The position numbers and the translations under genes were made by a program. Shown here in pieces: positions 21,097 through 32,203 of a DNA stretch of 64,000 nucleotides. The notes beneath the pieces were generated by a model. That model saw only the letters and a list, made by a program, of their open reading frames with translations. It was not told where the DNA came from and searched no databases. Position 1 is the stretch's first letter. Each line of letters begins with the position of its first letter. Source of the DNA: Agrypnia vestita (Eukaryota; Arthropoda; Insecta; Trichoptera; Phryganeidae); the NCBI GenBank assembly GCA_016648135.1, contig JADDOH010010121.1, forward strand, positions 1 through 64,000, given 5' to 3'.

Positions 21097-21188
21097 GAAT
21101 GACGTCACGCCTAAGTAACCATCACCGTGTCTCTGAATTTTTGTCATAGACACAATTCAATGTTTACTTAGGCTTGACGTCACGCAGA
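21097..21188. repeat. Inverted repeat with two TGACGTCA sites
   Basis: Arms built on TGACGTCACGCCTAAGTAA and its complement (with one or two differences) enclose about 45 bases, including GTGTCT...AGACAC. Each arm carries one TGACGTCA, the CREB/ATF consensus. It is most simply a MITE core; a regulatory role is speculative. Confidence 0.55.
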
Positions 21189-21717
21189 CGCCATGACACC
21201 TGAGGGCGTTTTTGCGCGAAATTAAAAATAGGTAGATGAAAATGCAATTATTTGCGTAAAACTTAGTTTATTACTGAAATAATGTTATTTTCGGTAATAG
21301 TAGACCTTTACCTGTACCTATATTATAGAAGGTTATTTCGAAATCTGTCATCATGCCTATTCGGTAGATTCTCCAATTTTTGCAAGGGCACGTTTCCAAG
21401 TGTAGATGAGTGCCGCGACTTTAAAAATGGAATAAAATAATTGGATTGCAAGAATTAAAAAATTAAGAATTTTTTTCCAAACACTTTATATTTAAACACT
21501 TGATCTTAGGACAAATTAACTAAAATCCTTTTTGAAACCAGGGCCCTCAACTATACGGGGAACGTACCTACCTTTGGGAAAATCGGAGAAACTGCAGTGT
21601 TCTCAACATTAGCTTAATTTCATCAACATATAAAATGTTACTTTAAATTAATCGTTTTAATGACACCTCGACACATTTTTACAAAAAAATTAAAAATATA
21701 AAATTACAAATAGAAGT

Positions 21718-21867
21718 CTGAACAACCGTCGAGCTTGCATGCGAAGATGTATGAATGTAGACGAAGCGAAAGTTGTATGTCAGGACAGAAGAGTATGGCG
21801 CTCTATCCTCTCTGCCTACCCCCTCGGGGAAACGGCGTGATGGTAAGTAAGTAAGTAAGTAAGTAAA
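21718..21867 (+). pseudogene. LINE 3' end with (GTAA)n tail
   Basis: The translation RACMRRCMNVDEAKVVCQDR then RVWRSILSAYPLGETA and stop matches, nearly residue for residue, the end of the LINE fragment at 2.9 kb. The stop is followed by five or six GTAA units. Only the last ~45 codons remain. Confidence 0.75.
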
Positions 21868-22151
21868 AATCTCAGAACATTTTATAAAAGATTCGCGGAT
21901 GGCTGAACGTATGTATATGAATATTGTTTTTGGTATTTGTAGTCCCCATCTAGGTAAATTTTGCAGTGGTGGGTAAAAAGAACATATGTGCCTGACTGAA
22001 TATAATTTTTTTTATCTGAATCGGTACAGCGTAACATTTATTAAAAAGTGGGATAGCAAAAATATTTACATCTAATTTGATCAAGTTGTGATACCTTACA
22101 CACATTTATATTCTAAATCTAATTTGGCAAAATTATTAATTTGTTACTTAC

Positions 22152-22314
22152 TAGTTTCATAATACGTTATACTCGAGTTTCGAGAGTGACAGAACCTTCC
22201 ATTGACAGGTGAAATATTATAAGAGTTCTGGTAGGTACACACAAAATTCGAGTAGTATAAAGTACGAGTATAATTAAACGCAAGTAGAATAATAACAAGT
22301 TTTATTATTTCCAT
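22152..22314 (-). CDS. Hypothetical first exon of a small secreted protein (unproven)
   Basis: The minus-strand ATG at 22314 sits in a fair start context (AAAATGG). The peptide starts MEIIKLVIILLAFNYTRT, a plausible signal peptide, and goes on with Cys, Asn and Tyr. The reading reaches CTA|GTAAGT, a perfect 5' splice site, at 22152/22151. I cannot find a matching downstream exon within the window. Chance is quite possible in AT-rich DNA. Confidence 0.2.
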
Positions 22315-22469
22315 TTTGAAGATCATAATTTTAACGCCAATTTCATCGATAATTTAATTACAAGCTTATTAATTATGTTCTATTTCGTAGTTGTTTTAAC
22401 CTAAAACAACAAAAATTAAACTTAATAATCAGGCGATGCGCGATACGAGTGATTTTCAAAACAATTAAG

Positions 22470-23075
22470 GTAAATTACAGAAGTATCACAGAGACGAAGC
22501 CATTTATATGAGAAACTTGTCTTTATATACGAAGGCCCAGGGCTAACAACCTGTATGGGTGGCTTAAGATAAAGAGGTATCGTTACCAGCTGCGAAATTT
22601 ATATATAACTAGTTCATGAGAAAAGACTACAGATATCCATCGCACAGTCTATTCAAATAAATGAAAGATTCTCGGATTTGGAACATATATAGAACTTTCA
22701 TAAATTTGATAATGTGTAAATGTTCTTAGTAAGAAAAATTTGGTAAGAACTTCTTACAATGGAATTGGTGAATGTAAGCCATACAGATTGTAAGCCCTGG
22801 GTCATGGTATAAAAAGACACGAACACGTTTCTCATATAAATATTTTCGTCTCCGTGAAACTTCCATAATTTATCTTCACTATGGGGACGAAATCTAGTAC
22901 CCAACTGTGTTCTCAGAACATACCTACATATTAAACATTGTTCAAATAGTGCAAATTTGACTTATGGTAAGCATGTTAACACGTTTCGATTGTTTGTAGG
23001 AATGAAGCGATATTTTCTTGATGTAATGCAATAGTTTGTTGGAATGCTCGGATAGTTTGTTATACTATTGATGGT
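22470..23075 (+). repeat. Dispersed repeat X, copy D
   Basis: It opens with a short reversed X segment (CACAGAGACGAAGCC at 22490) and continues in plus sense through ATGGAATTGGTGAATG, the terminus CTATGGGGAC and GTTCTCAGAACATACCTACA. It then runs on to GGAATGCTCGGATAGTTTGT. The following copy E repeats the same order, so D and E are a tandem pair. Confidence 0.6.
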
Positions 23076-23084
23076 CCGGTTAAA

Positions 23085-24380
23085 GTTAAAAGGAATATTG
23101 CTAAAAAAAACTCCACTTTAAAAAATAAAATATAGATGTACGATTACCAATATACTAAGTTGTTAATGAGAAAAAAATTAACAGATGTCTCTAGCAGAAA
23201 CCATGAAAATATATTAATGATTCCTGATTTCGAATATATATATAGAACTTTAAAAAAATTAATAATATGTGGATGTATTACGATGGATTTGGTGAACGTT
23301 GCTTGTGTAGTCATCACTTAAGGCAGCTCATATAAGTTGTGTGATCTGGGCCGTCGTATTAAGACACGTACACGTTTTTAAATTTTTCCTGGTTTCGTCT
23401 TTGTGAAACTTCTTAATTAATTGATCATCCCTCTGGGGACAAACTCCAGCAATTATGTTCTCAGAGCATACCTACATATAAAATATTGTTCAAATAGTGA
23501 AAATTTGACTTATGTTAGAATGTATATGTTAGTGATGTAACGAATGTCAGTTTTTGAGCATTCGCGAATGCGAATACGAATATTGAGTTTTTTTTAATTT
23601 GGTGCCAATTATGTATGGCTTAGCGGCTCACTTTCGCGCGAGGCGCGTTCCGTTTGCATCTTGTTCCGAGAATTTCCGAGTTGATCTAATAGAAGCATAA
23701 AGAATAATTTTATTTTTGTTTGTTTAAAGTGTTTTCTTATAAAACATAAATTATTTATAGTTTGTAATTGAAGAACATAGATTTTGTTTGATTTTTGTTT
23801 TTAGTTTCGTTCAAGAAAATGATTACCTACCTAACATTAAAAACTTGCAATGTAAAGACTGATAAAAGTTTCAGAGAAAATTTTGTTTTTGTTTGTTTAC
23901 ATTGCATTATTATATTTTTTGTTTTCTAAGTTGTAATGAGAAGTTAATTGTTATTTATTAGTGATCTGTAATCTTAAGCTTTATTACCCAAGGTAGAAGT
24001 AGATGGTAAATAAATAATACCAAATGATAAAGAAATGTGAAGACTGATAATGTGATTACGAGGTAAAGCTACTTTTTCTAATAATAAAAAAATTAGTAAT
24101 GAATGGATTTTTTATTAACCTAATATTACATTTTTTTCTGATGTTCATTTTCGCAAAACATTCGCTCAAACTTTGCGAATGTGAATATGCAAAAATATGC
24201 GAATATTCGCGAATGCGAATGCGAATGTGCATATTCGTTACATCATTAGCATATATGTATGGGCTTTCGTTTTTTTGATTTAGCAGAGCTGTAGTCTGAT
24301 AGAATGATTCGATATTTTCTTGGTGTGACGCAATGGTTTGTCGGAATGCTCGTACGGTTTGTTAGAATGATCGAGGAGTC
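23085..24380 (+). repeat. Dispersed repeat X, copy E (interrupted by a hAT-type element)
   Basis: Plus copy with ACTCCACTTTAAA, CGAATATATATATAGAAC, ACGATGGATTTGGTGAACG, CATCCCTCTGGGGAC and TTCTCAGAGCATACC. After the 719-bp insertion it resumes with GATATTTTCTTGGTG and CGGAATGCTCG, matching 22.99-23.06 kb of copy D. Confidence 0.65.
23530..24248. mobile_element. hAT-type non-autonomous element
   Basis: Ends TAGTGATGTAACGAAT and its complement, with subterminal GCGAATGCGAAT repeats at both ends. Flanking 8-mers GTATATGT (23522-23529) and GCATATAT (24249-24256) match at 6 of 8, fitting an aged 8-bp target duplication. TAG/CAG starts, 8-bp targets and short subterminal repeats are typical of hAT. 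No transposase frame. Confidence 0.65.
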
Positions 24381-24389
24381 GGTTGGAAA

Positions 24390-24615
24390 AAGCGCTCAGT
24401 TGTGAGATGTAACCCGGCGGATTACCCGCTAATTAGCGGACATTAAGCGCGCGTATTCCCACGAGCGCGGCGCGCCATTACCAGAATCCGCAGGAGGTGT
24501 ATATTTAGTGGATGTTTTACAAGGAATTAAGTCCGCGTACTTGCGGCGGTCGTGCGGGCCGCGGACAGGACTCGCGACTCGGGATTTTTCAGATAATTTC
24601 ATGTGTAATATGACT
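24390..24615. promoter_or_regulatory. GC-rich island 3 with homeodomain-type sites
   Basis: Non-repetitive and GC-rich. It contains GGCGGATTACCC and CTAATTAG close together (24414-24440), which fit Otx/K50 and Antp-type homeodomain sites. No coding frame. Regulatory role is inference from composition and short motifs. Confidence 0.3.
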
Positions 24616-24897
24616 ACGGTACACTCAACCTACACGAACTAATAATGCAACGCGTGATTCTGATTTTTAAAAATCCCAAATATAATAATTTCGTTATCTG
24701 TCCGTCCTTCGCAACCTCGTGTAACATCCGTAACTTCTTCTCAAAGTAATTTTTTTTCATTTTTTTAAATAGAAATAAATAAATACTTATTCCTTTGCAA
24801 CCGACACAGCTAGTATAATAGATTCTCCCTCAGCATACTAATCATAATATTTCAACCTTTTCATTATGTAAAATGTATCTAATAATTTTTTTTTATC

Positions 24898-25055
24898 TCC
24901 AACATGCCTAGAGGCCCAATTATTAAAGTGAAACACATTACAAAAACATCATTGCTTTAGTTAATCACATAGATTAATTGTGACCTTACCGGGAATCGAG
25001 CCCGGAACCCTCGGTGTGATAAGCTAGTGTCTTGCCCACTGGGCCACCATAACCT
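24898..25055 (-). mobile_element. tRNA-derived SINE, family A, copy 2
   Basis: The minus strand has a degraded A box, B box GGGCTCGATTCC, then AAGGTCACAATTAATC and an end with GGGCCTCTAGGC. It is collinear with copies at 2.1, 38.5 and 48.9 kb. Confidence 0.8.
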
Positions 25056-25585
25056 AAAATAATAAAAAACTAAATGTATTAAAAATGTATTAGCATAGGC
25101 AAAAATATACTATATGTATATAATTTATTTTTGCCAATGCTATTTTTTATACATACATACATATGCGTACGTGTATGTGAAATATACATGTATTTATTTA
25201 TAATTCCATGGATAGAAAACTCTCCCCATCAACAACATCCTTAACCTATCAATCGTGAAAATATACTTCTTGTAAACTTATTAATGTATCCTTAGATCCT
25301 TTCATACCAACGGTAATAATATAGAGTGCATATATGTACTTATACAAAGATACATACGTGATTTAGGAGACATATTATCAACAGGTCGGTTAGATATCTA
25401 GGTGCATAGTGCTACAAAGACAGATCGAAGATGAAATTCAAGATTTTACGAAGACGATGTAACAGTTAATATGTTTATTTTAAACTTAAAAGTTAAAATA
25501 ACATTGAGATAGTTATAAACACTGAAATGTTACAAATTGTTAATTGAAAATGAACAAAATATTTTAATTTAAAATATATTTTTTT
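25056..25585. other. Intergenic, no gene recognised
   Basis: AT-rich with ATACATAC runs at 25140-25190. Nothing supported. Confidence 0.5.
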
Positions 25586-25586
25586 A

Positions 25587-25735
25587 TTTAAACTTTGTTC
25601 TACACACATATTTGAGTAATTAATCACTACTGTAATATCGAGAGGAGCAGTCTCTCTCATCTCCAGGTATAATTACTAAAGAAGTGATAAATATCTCAAA
25701 TATTGTGTGTGCAGTACAAAGTTTAAATGAAAAAA
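25587..25735. mobile_element. Inverted-repeat element with decayed hammerhead-like module
   Basis: Arms near 25590-25620 (TTTAAACTTTGTTCTACACA) and 25694-25730 are inverted copies. Between them, the minus strand has CTGGAGA, spacer T, GAGAGAG...CTC and GATAT where others have GAAAC. So this is a mutated version of the module at 19.4 and 30.0 kb. Confidence 0.5.
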
Positions 25736-26009
25736 TAATAAATTAATGTATTAAACCATGAAGTAACGCCCAAACCATTCAAAATATTAAACATATTTTT
25801 AATTTAACGTACATATGTAAAGCCTATTATATCTTTTAAGAATTAAGTTTTGGAATACTTAACAAGCAATTAGTCAAATTGAGGTTAAATTTGATATTCA
25901 ATGTGTAGGAGGTTACCAAACAAAATAATCGAAATGTTGTTTATTACAAAATACCTATATTTTTAAAATAATTTGTCTTTTTAAGACTCTTGCATACTTG
26001 ATCTTCCAT

Positions 26010-26245
26010 TTCGCACGGTTCGCTTGATCTTCATACTTCGTACATCCCGATCCTCGGTTTAATGGCGACCGCGTAACGCTTTCTTCCTTGGATTTGGTCG
26101 TACGTCCAGTGATGTGTTCGGGCACGCACAGCGCCATTCCCACGCCCGTCGCCCCTCCCCACCCCCACCCCCTCCCCCAGACGCGGTCGCAACCCCCACA
26201 TACAGGCCCGTACGGAGACAAAAAAGTTTTCAAAACCGTCCAAAA
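26010..26245. promoter_or_regulatory. GC-rich island 4
   Basis: GC-rich, C-tract-bearing segment (CCCCTCCCCCAGACGCGG near 26168). Two overlapping minus-strand frames are composition artefacts. Candidate single-copy element only. Confidence 0.25.
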
Positions 26246-26596
26246 TACTTGTTCTCTCCTGTGATGTTGTTCTTTTCAGTGTGAGAGTCTGGCATTACCA
26301 ATAAAACACCGGTGTTAACTCATAATTTATTTTAGAATACAACAATATATAAAACAATAGGTTACACACGCGACCGCACGTCTTCCAAGTAAACCTGTCA
26401 ATTTGGAATGGTGTGTCTTTCCATACCGTCTCCCGCAACCGGCACACACGCACGCATGTAGATTGAGATACACTATAATATCTTAAAACGCACTAAAGGT
26501 CAAATCATTGGAAACACGTTAGGATCAAATATATTGCATTAAGAGTATTGAGTGTATAGTATTCCAAGTCTTATTTTATTTCCTGCCGCTTAAAGC

Positions 26597-26700
26597 AGGC
26601 TCGTGAAGTTAGAACATTAAAGCATGATTTGTGGGTAAACACATATTTTGAAAAAAAAAGCAAAATAGCGGAGAAATCGGATCACGTTGCCCCTCCTTGG
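26597..26700 (+). mobile_element. hAT-like left-end relic
   Basis: CAGGCTCGTGAAGTTAGAAC then AAGCATGA, TAAACACATATTTTGAAA matches the start of the element at 16.3 kb and, in its first 30 bases, the complete MITE at 45.1 kb. No right end seen. Confidence 0.45.
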
Positions 26701-26989
26701 TGCAAACTGCTAGCGGAGCGGACATATTTACACCGTAATAACCGAAAGGCAAATGATGCAATCGGGATCAAACTTCGCACACGTGACCGCAGTCGTACCG
26801 ATTCTAAGCACACATACGCAGAAGGCAGTATAACTAATTTGAAGGTGTGTTATGGCGAAAGTGTAGATAGTTTTTGACTCGTCTTCGCACATAGTTAAAT
26901 AATTTCATTAATTTTTCAAAACATAACACATTTATGCATAGATATTTCGTTAGGGGCTGAAATTTTCCCAAGACGGATCTGGTCAGTGC

Positions 26990-27210
26990 AGTTCCGAACT
27001 TACGTACACAGCCTCGCCCGGAAAACAACAGGGCGCTCTCCCATGCGAGCGGCTAATTGCTGATAATCGCCGATTTCGGTATATTTCGGTGGTCCTTCCG
27101 TGTCGTGAACCCGCTCCTGAGAGCCGGAGATGCTGCGAAGGGCAGCCTGGGACCCGAGACGATACTTACGCTGAGACAACTGCCGCGGAACGAGCAATTA
27201 CCTTTTTTGC
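26990..27210. promoter_or_regulatory. GC-rich island 5
   Basis: Balanced-composition, non-repetitive block between AT-rich stretches. The minus-strand open frame across it has no domain or splice context. Confidence 0.25.
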
Positions 27211-28700
27211 TCTGAAATGTATCGGAAGATTAGCGAATCTTTGAGAACAAATCGAGTAGATAAAAACATATATAATTTCTCTTAAAACTGCGTGTGGTAT
27301 TCACTTTTATTATGAATATGCTGGTATATTATTACCGTGGCTGTAACATCTGATAATGTAGGTTCGAATCTCACCGAAGATGAGAAAGAAAATGAAGTAG
27401 AAATTATAAAATAATAAAAAATTTCCGATCTAGAGCATAAATTTTCAACCATAGCGACACTGATGAACGGAGTGAAGTGGGGCTCACCACAGACCCAAGG
27501 TCATTCTAAGAGCAAGAGCTCCCATATCGGCCCTACTCTTTCATTCGCCATTCTGATTGGCATTACTTTTATTGGAAATGAATTGCGAAGACAAAAAGGA
27601 TTATAATCGAATCCATTGAATCTTATTCTGAAGTTATTAACCTTTTAAATGCTGCGTGCGAGTAAAGACACCAATTATTGCGTCTTACATCAAGTCATTA
27701 TTGTGTCAACATGCGCATTTCGATCTTGCAGAGACGGGATTAAATGTGAATTTCAATGAGATATGTTTGAAATATTCTAACGTTTACGGACGACATGTTC
27801 CCAGTTTCATAGACATTTTAAATCAACACGTTTAAAACTCACCCCTAAGTAAGTGGCAAACATCGATAGCGAAGAAACAAGAAGAAAATCTAGGCTGTTG
27901 ACAAAGAATTTTTTTTTCGATAATGATAAAATATTTCTTCAAAAAGATAGAAGAGTTCCGAAACTACCCCGATATTTCAATATAGAAATAATACCTTTTC
28001 TAAATTTCACATTTTTTGTATTAAATTTCGTTTACTTTTTGTTATTAAGTATAATTTTTATATAATTTTTACAATTACATACATTAAATAATATATTTAT
28101 TTATTTAGTACTTGGACTATGCCTGCGTCACTAGAAGAATCTGTGTTGAGGCAGACATATTATATTATTTTCCCTGCTTCAAATTTGTATTTTTATTTTA
28201 CGCCGATTCAGCACACGACATTTGTTTTAGGAACGGAATGTATTAAAAAATAACACAGAAATCTGTATTATATATATATATATATATATAATTTAACCGC
28301 AATTTGATATTACAGCTTAAGAGGAGAATAGCAATACGATAGGAGGCTTGTTCAATATTTCAGAGGTAGCGACATCGATACTCAGTGACTCAGAAATCTT
28401 ATTTTTACCGCAGTTTTCGTGACAACCTTACTGGGTTACCCGCTAAATAATCATATAGTCCGATCTATTCTGAAAAAAAATAAATTATTTTAGCGATTGT
28501 TACCCAACACTCAAAAATAGAGAAATGTCGAGACATCTGTCAAAAGTCAATATTTCTATCATTGTGACTAAAATATTAGTTTTAATTTAATATTTTAACT
28601 CTTGTGAAATTAGGAGATGTGTGTTACACAAACTGATTTCTATAAACTTTTAAAATAATATTTGTAGGTACTTATTTGATATAATATTCATCAAAAACTT
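27211..28700. other. Intergenic, with a TA microsatellite
   Basis: A (TA)n run lies at about 28268-28291. A short repeat (GACTATGCCTGCGTCACTAG) lies near 28114, shared with 41.97 and 53.45 kb. A lone B-box-like GGTTCGAATC at 27361 may be a SINE scrap. The open frame at 27853-28065 is AT-driven. Confidence 0.5.
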
Positions 28701-28704
28701 CGGC

Positions 28705-29097
28705 CACGAGCACTGGATGTTGACCGAAAGAAGGCTACAAGCCGCCGAGATGGGATTTCTACGAGAATAGTAGGAGTTATCAGAAGGGACAGAATCAGAA
28801 ATACTCAAATAAGACAATGTCTCGAAGTAGAACTCTTATTGACATTTATCGAGAAATCACAGTTACGGTGCCAAAGTGCATATTCCAGGCAAGACCAGAA
28901 GGCAGAAGATCAAGGGGCCGTCCTAGGAGGAGCTGGCGGAAACAGTTGGAGGATTGCTGCGAAGCGAGGTTGCAACTAAATTGGGCTGACATGGAGAGCG
29001 AAGCACAAGACAGAAAAATCTGGATCCTTTTATGCATTGCAGGAACCCCGACCCAACAGGACAAGGGGTAGAAGAAGAAGAAGAAGAAGAAGAAATT
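28705..29097 (+). pseudogene. LINE 3' fragment with (GAA)n tail, copy 1
   Basis: In shifting plus-strand frames: HWMLTERRLQAAEM, then RPEGRRSRGRPRRSWRKQLE, then LNWADMESEAQDRKIW and a stop, followed by GAAGAAGAAGAAGAAGAA. This is the C terminus of a non-LTR retrotransposon protein (ERR..AAEMRFLRR ... GRPRxxW ... AxDRxxW). 5' truncated. Two sister copies lie at 29.3 and 50.3 kb. Confidence 0.75.
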
Positions 29098-29289
29098 CAT
29101 AATTATGTTAAATCACAAAGTTAACGCTGTAAACATTAAAAATATGATATTTTTATAGTCTTGTCTAGTTGAAGTTAGTGCCGATTAGGAACAGTGCGTC
29201 GTCCGCCATCACAGAGGCAGAAAGAAGTCAGTCCTTTAGTCTAGTAATGTTGCACTTTTTACCGCCTTTTTTCAGTGTGACAAATGGAC

Positions 29290-29397
29290 AAATTGCTGAC
29301 GTGGAGAGCGAAGCCCATAACAGGAAAATCTGGAACCTTTTATGTGGAGCAGCGACCCCGACCTAATAGAATAAGGGGTAGAAGAAGAAGAAGAAGA
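29290..29397 (+). pseudogene. LINE 3' fragment with (GAA)n tail, copy 2
   Basis: ADVESEAHNRKIWNLLCGAA then TPT and stop, followed by GAAGAAGAAGAAGAA, the same last ~30 codons and tail as copy 1. It lies only ~190 bp downstream of copy 1's tail; the two may be independent truncated insertions or a local duplication. Confidence 0.7.
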
Positions 29398-29639
29398 ATC
29401 CTAAACTTATATATTAGTTAAAACTCCAGATTGCAATAGCTGCATTGTATGATGACATAAATATCGGCTCGAAATCAAATAAATGGGTCTTTTTTAAGTA
29501 TCATCCAAAAGTCGGCAAATACACATAAAGAAGCTAAGAAGAGTCACTCCATTATTCCATTATTATCAATGCTATTAACGCCATTGTAAAACCTGACCGA
29601 AAACAGCATAAAAGGTTTTGTCGCTCGTGCACATTGCAA

Positions 29640-29905
29640 AGGACCCTACAATTGTCATTTATTTTTCGCACGGCTGCCCACGCTTAGGGGATGAATATTG
29701 TCATGTCGCTGCGGGCCCGGCCCCCCACGCTGCTGTGTTTCAAACGGCGCGTAGATCCAGCCAACACAACGGATTTGCCGTTAATCCGTTTAACGACAGG
29801 ACTACCTGTAGATTTTTTGCACCGGGGACAATTTGGGTGGCGCTATCTCGTCCAATTTCACGCTCAAACGACGAGGGGTGCGTTCTCTGGATGCAGAAAA
29901 ATAAT
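29640..29905. promoter_or_regulatory. GC-rich island 6
   Basis: GC-rich, non-repetitive, with overlapping frames in two phases and no domain. Candidate conserved non-coding element by composition. Confidence 0.25.
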
Positions 29906-29997
29906 ATTACGTATTAAATATATAATTCTAGTTTTAATAATTTACACTAAAATAAACTTTGTAATGCATACACGTTGTTATATTTATCGCTACTATA

Positions 29998-30030
29998 GTT
30001 TCAACAGGAGAAGTTCCTCTCATCATCAGG
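29998..30030 (-). other. Hammerhead-like module, PLE end
   Basis: The minus strand has CTGATGA, spacer T, GAGAGGAACTTCTCCTGTT, then GAAAC and TATAGTAGCGAT. Same family as 19.4 and 25.6 kb. The stem here is imperfect (GAGAGGAA/TTCTCCTG). Confidence 0.5.
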
Positions 30031-30182
30031 TGTAATTAAAAACTAAACTTAATACAGAAATTTTATTTAAACTTATTCGAGTAGAACAGGGACACTTTTT
30101 TGTTACTGGATTACATAGGTACTGAGGTGGATTAGTTTTAATCGATGTTTATCGAAGGAATGCTTAGTATTAATACTTCTTC

Positions 30183-31495
30183 TTCTTTTGGTGTCATGTC
30201 AGGTCCCCCCAACGTTGACTATCACTCGAGAGAAAGCGTCCCTGTCCTGGGCAGCACGAAACAGCTCTCCAACACTTCTTATGCCCGTCCAGTCGCGTAT
30301 ATTGCGGAGCCAGGAAATTTGTCTCCTTCCGACACCTCTACGACCCTCTATCTTGCCCATAAGAATCAGGTGGAGCAATTCATATTTTTCTCCTCTGAGC
30401 ACATGGCCCAAATACGATACCTTTCGGATTTTGATATTTGTCAGCAACTCTCTATTCACTCTAGCTCTTTGAAGAACTCTTGTGTTGTTGACCATATCCG
30501 TCCAGGGTATCCGGAGCATTCTCCGATGTATCCACATTTCGAACGCCTCCAGCCGGTTCATGCTACTCACTTTGAAGGTCCACGATTCCACTCCGTACAG
30601 CAGGACTGACCATATATAACATTTGACCGGTCGCTGTCGAAGTTTCAGGTTAAGATTTTCATCGCAGAATATCTGTCTCATTTTGTTAAAAGCAGCTCGC
30701 GATGCTTCAATTCTGCCTTTGACTTCGGTTTCTGGGTCGAGGTCTTCCGCTAGGATACTTCCAAGGTATTTAAACTTTGTCACTCTCTCTATACCAGCCC
30801 CATTCAATGTGAGGCGTGCTCCCATGTGATCTTGCCTAGTAAACACCATGAACTTTGTTTTACTCACGTTCATGTTAAGACCCAGTCTCACACCAGCCTC
30901 ATTAATTCTGTTTACGAGTGTTTGTAAGTCTTCCATACTATCTGCCAGAATGACTGTATCATCCGCATACCTGATATTATTGACGTGTACACCGTTAACC
31001 TTGACCCCCAGTTCTATGTCATGCAAAGCCTCCTTGAATTCTAGATCGGAGTATAAATTGAATAACAAGGTGACAATATACACCCTTGTCGAACTCCACG
31101 TTTGATTGGTATAGACTTTGTTGAGCTAGTTTCCAACTTGATGACAGCTTCCTGGTTCCAATATATGTTTTTAGTAATGTTTATGTCTTTGTCATCAATA
31201 CCACGCTCTTGGAGCATCTTGATGAGGTCCGCGTGTTTCACTCTATCAAACGCCTTTTCATAATCAATGAAACACGCAAAAACGTCTTTTCGTTGGTCGC
31301 GGCATTTCTGCAGTAGCACATCTATTGCCAGTAACGCTTCTCGTGTTCCAAAACCACTCCTGAAGCCAAACTGGGAGTTATCCAAATCACATTCACATTT
31401 TAATCTTATTCGTGAATGTATAATCTTTAAAAATACTTTTAACACATGACTCATAAGGCTGATCAGACGATAATCCTCGCATTTTTTGGAGTATT
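30183..31495 (-). pseudogene. LINE reverse transcriptase, 5'-truncated, one frameshift
   Basis: The minus strand carries the largest retrotransposon coding remnant here. From 31490: CEDYRLISLMSHVLKVFLK, NSQFGFRSGFGTREAL, ACFIDYEKAFDRV, GVRQGCILSP. A frameshift near 31070 follows, then LLFNLYSDLEF, RYADDTVILA (the YADD active site), KFKYLGSIL, SVLLYGVESW, YLGHVLRGEKYELL, GRRGVGRRQISWLRNIRDW and a stop at about 30199. A GAAGAAGAAG tail follows. Fingers, palm and thumb of a non-LTR reverse transcriptase are present; the endonuclease half is missing. The clade is not assigned. A related shorter 3' end is at 46.2 kb. Confidence 0.88.
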
Positions 31496-32050
31496 AATAC
31501 TACTGTACTGTTACTACCGTATCATTCAATAATATGAAATTCTAGTTTTGTTTAGTTTTTTGGCAGTCAAGGTGTCTGGCGGACTACCAGTTGATAATAT
31601 AGAAGTTGATATTGAATACTAACTGTCTGCATCTGGCATTGCCTGGTGTTCAGATTTAGTTATAATTAAATACAAAGATTTAAGAGAAGGGAATGTTTGG
31701 CGTAGGCCGTAAGTAATAATAATAAATATAAAGAAATAAATTGTCCAATCCATTAATACATATTTATATTGGGAGAGGTATGTGGATGCCATGAGGAGTA
31801 GGGATGGTATATATATTTTGCACAGTATCTTAAAGAGTAACTGTGTAAAAGTGCAATATTGTAAAGAGAAACGAAAGACAGATAGAAATTGTACATATTT
31901 TATATCATATAAATAAAAATTCAGTTTTGTGGTAAACGTTTTATTTTATGGGAAAATTTTAAAGAAAACTAATACGTCGAAGCGAAGTATCAATTTTCTT
32001 TATACCAAAATACTTAATATAAAATAATTTAATTTTACCTACAAATATAT
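31496..32050. other. Intergenic, no gene recognised
   Basis: AT-rich; no partner repeat or domain seen. Confidence 0.5.
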
Positions 32051-32055
32051 TATTT

Positions 32056-32203
32056 ACTCTTCGTGGATGATATAGCAAGGTTGGCTCTCACACAAAAGGA
32101 CCTACAATAGCGGATGGTAGGGATGAAGATTAGTACTTCCAAAACAGAGGTTATGGTCGTAGCAAGGAACCAAGAGCAGTGCTCTTTATCAGCATACATA
32201 ATT
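32056..32203 (+). pseudogene. Short LINE reverse transcriptase scrap
   Basis: Reading FVDDIARLALTQKDLQ, a stop, then GMKISTSKTEVMVVARN gives the palm motif (xADD as FVDD) and the following MKISxxKTExMV strand of a non-LTR reverse transcriptase. Only ~50 codons remain. Confidence 0.65.

Noticed and set aside
29075..29097. GAA microsatellite as an independent feature
   Set aside because: It directly follows the stop of the LINE fragment and recurs after its sister copies, so it is the element's tail.
30145..30609. Plus-strand frames over 30.1-31.1 kb
   Set aside because: They are antisense shadows of the LINE reverse transcriptase, whose minus-strand reading has YADD and all flanking motifs.
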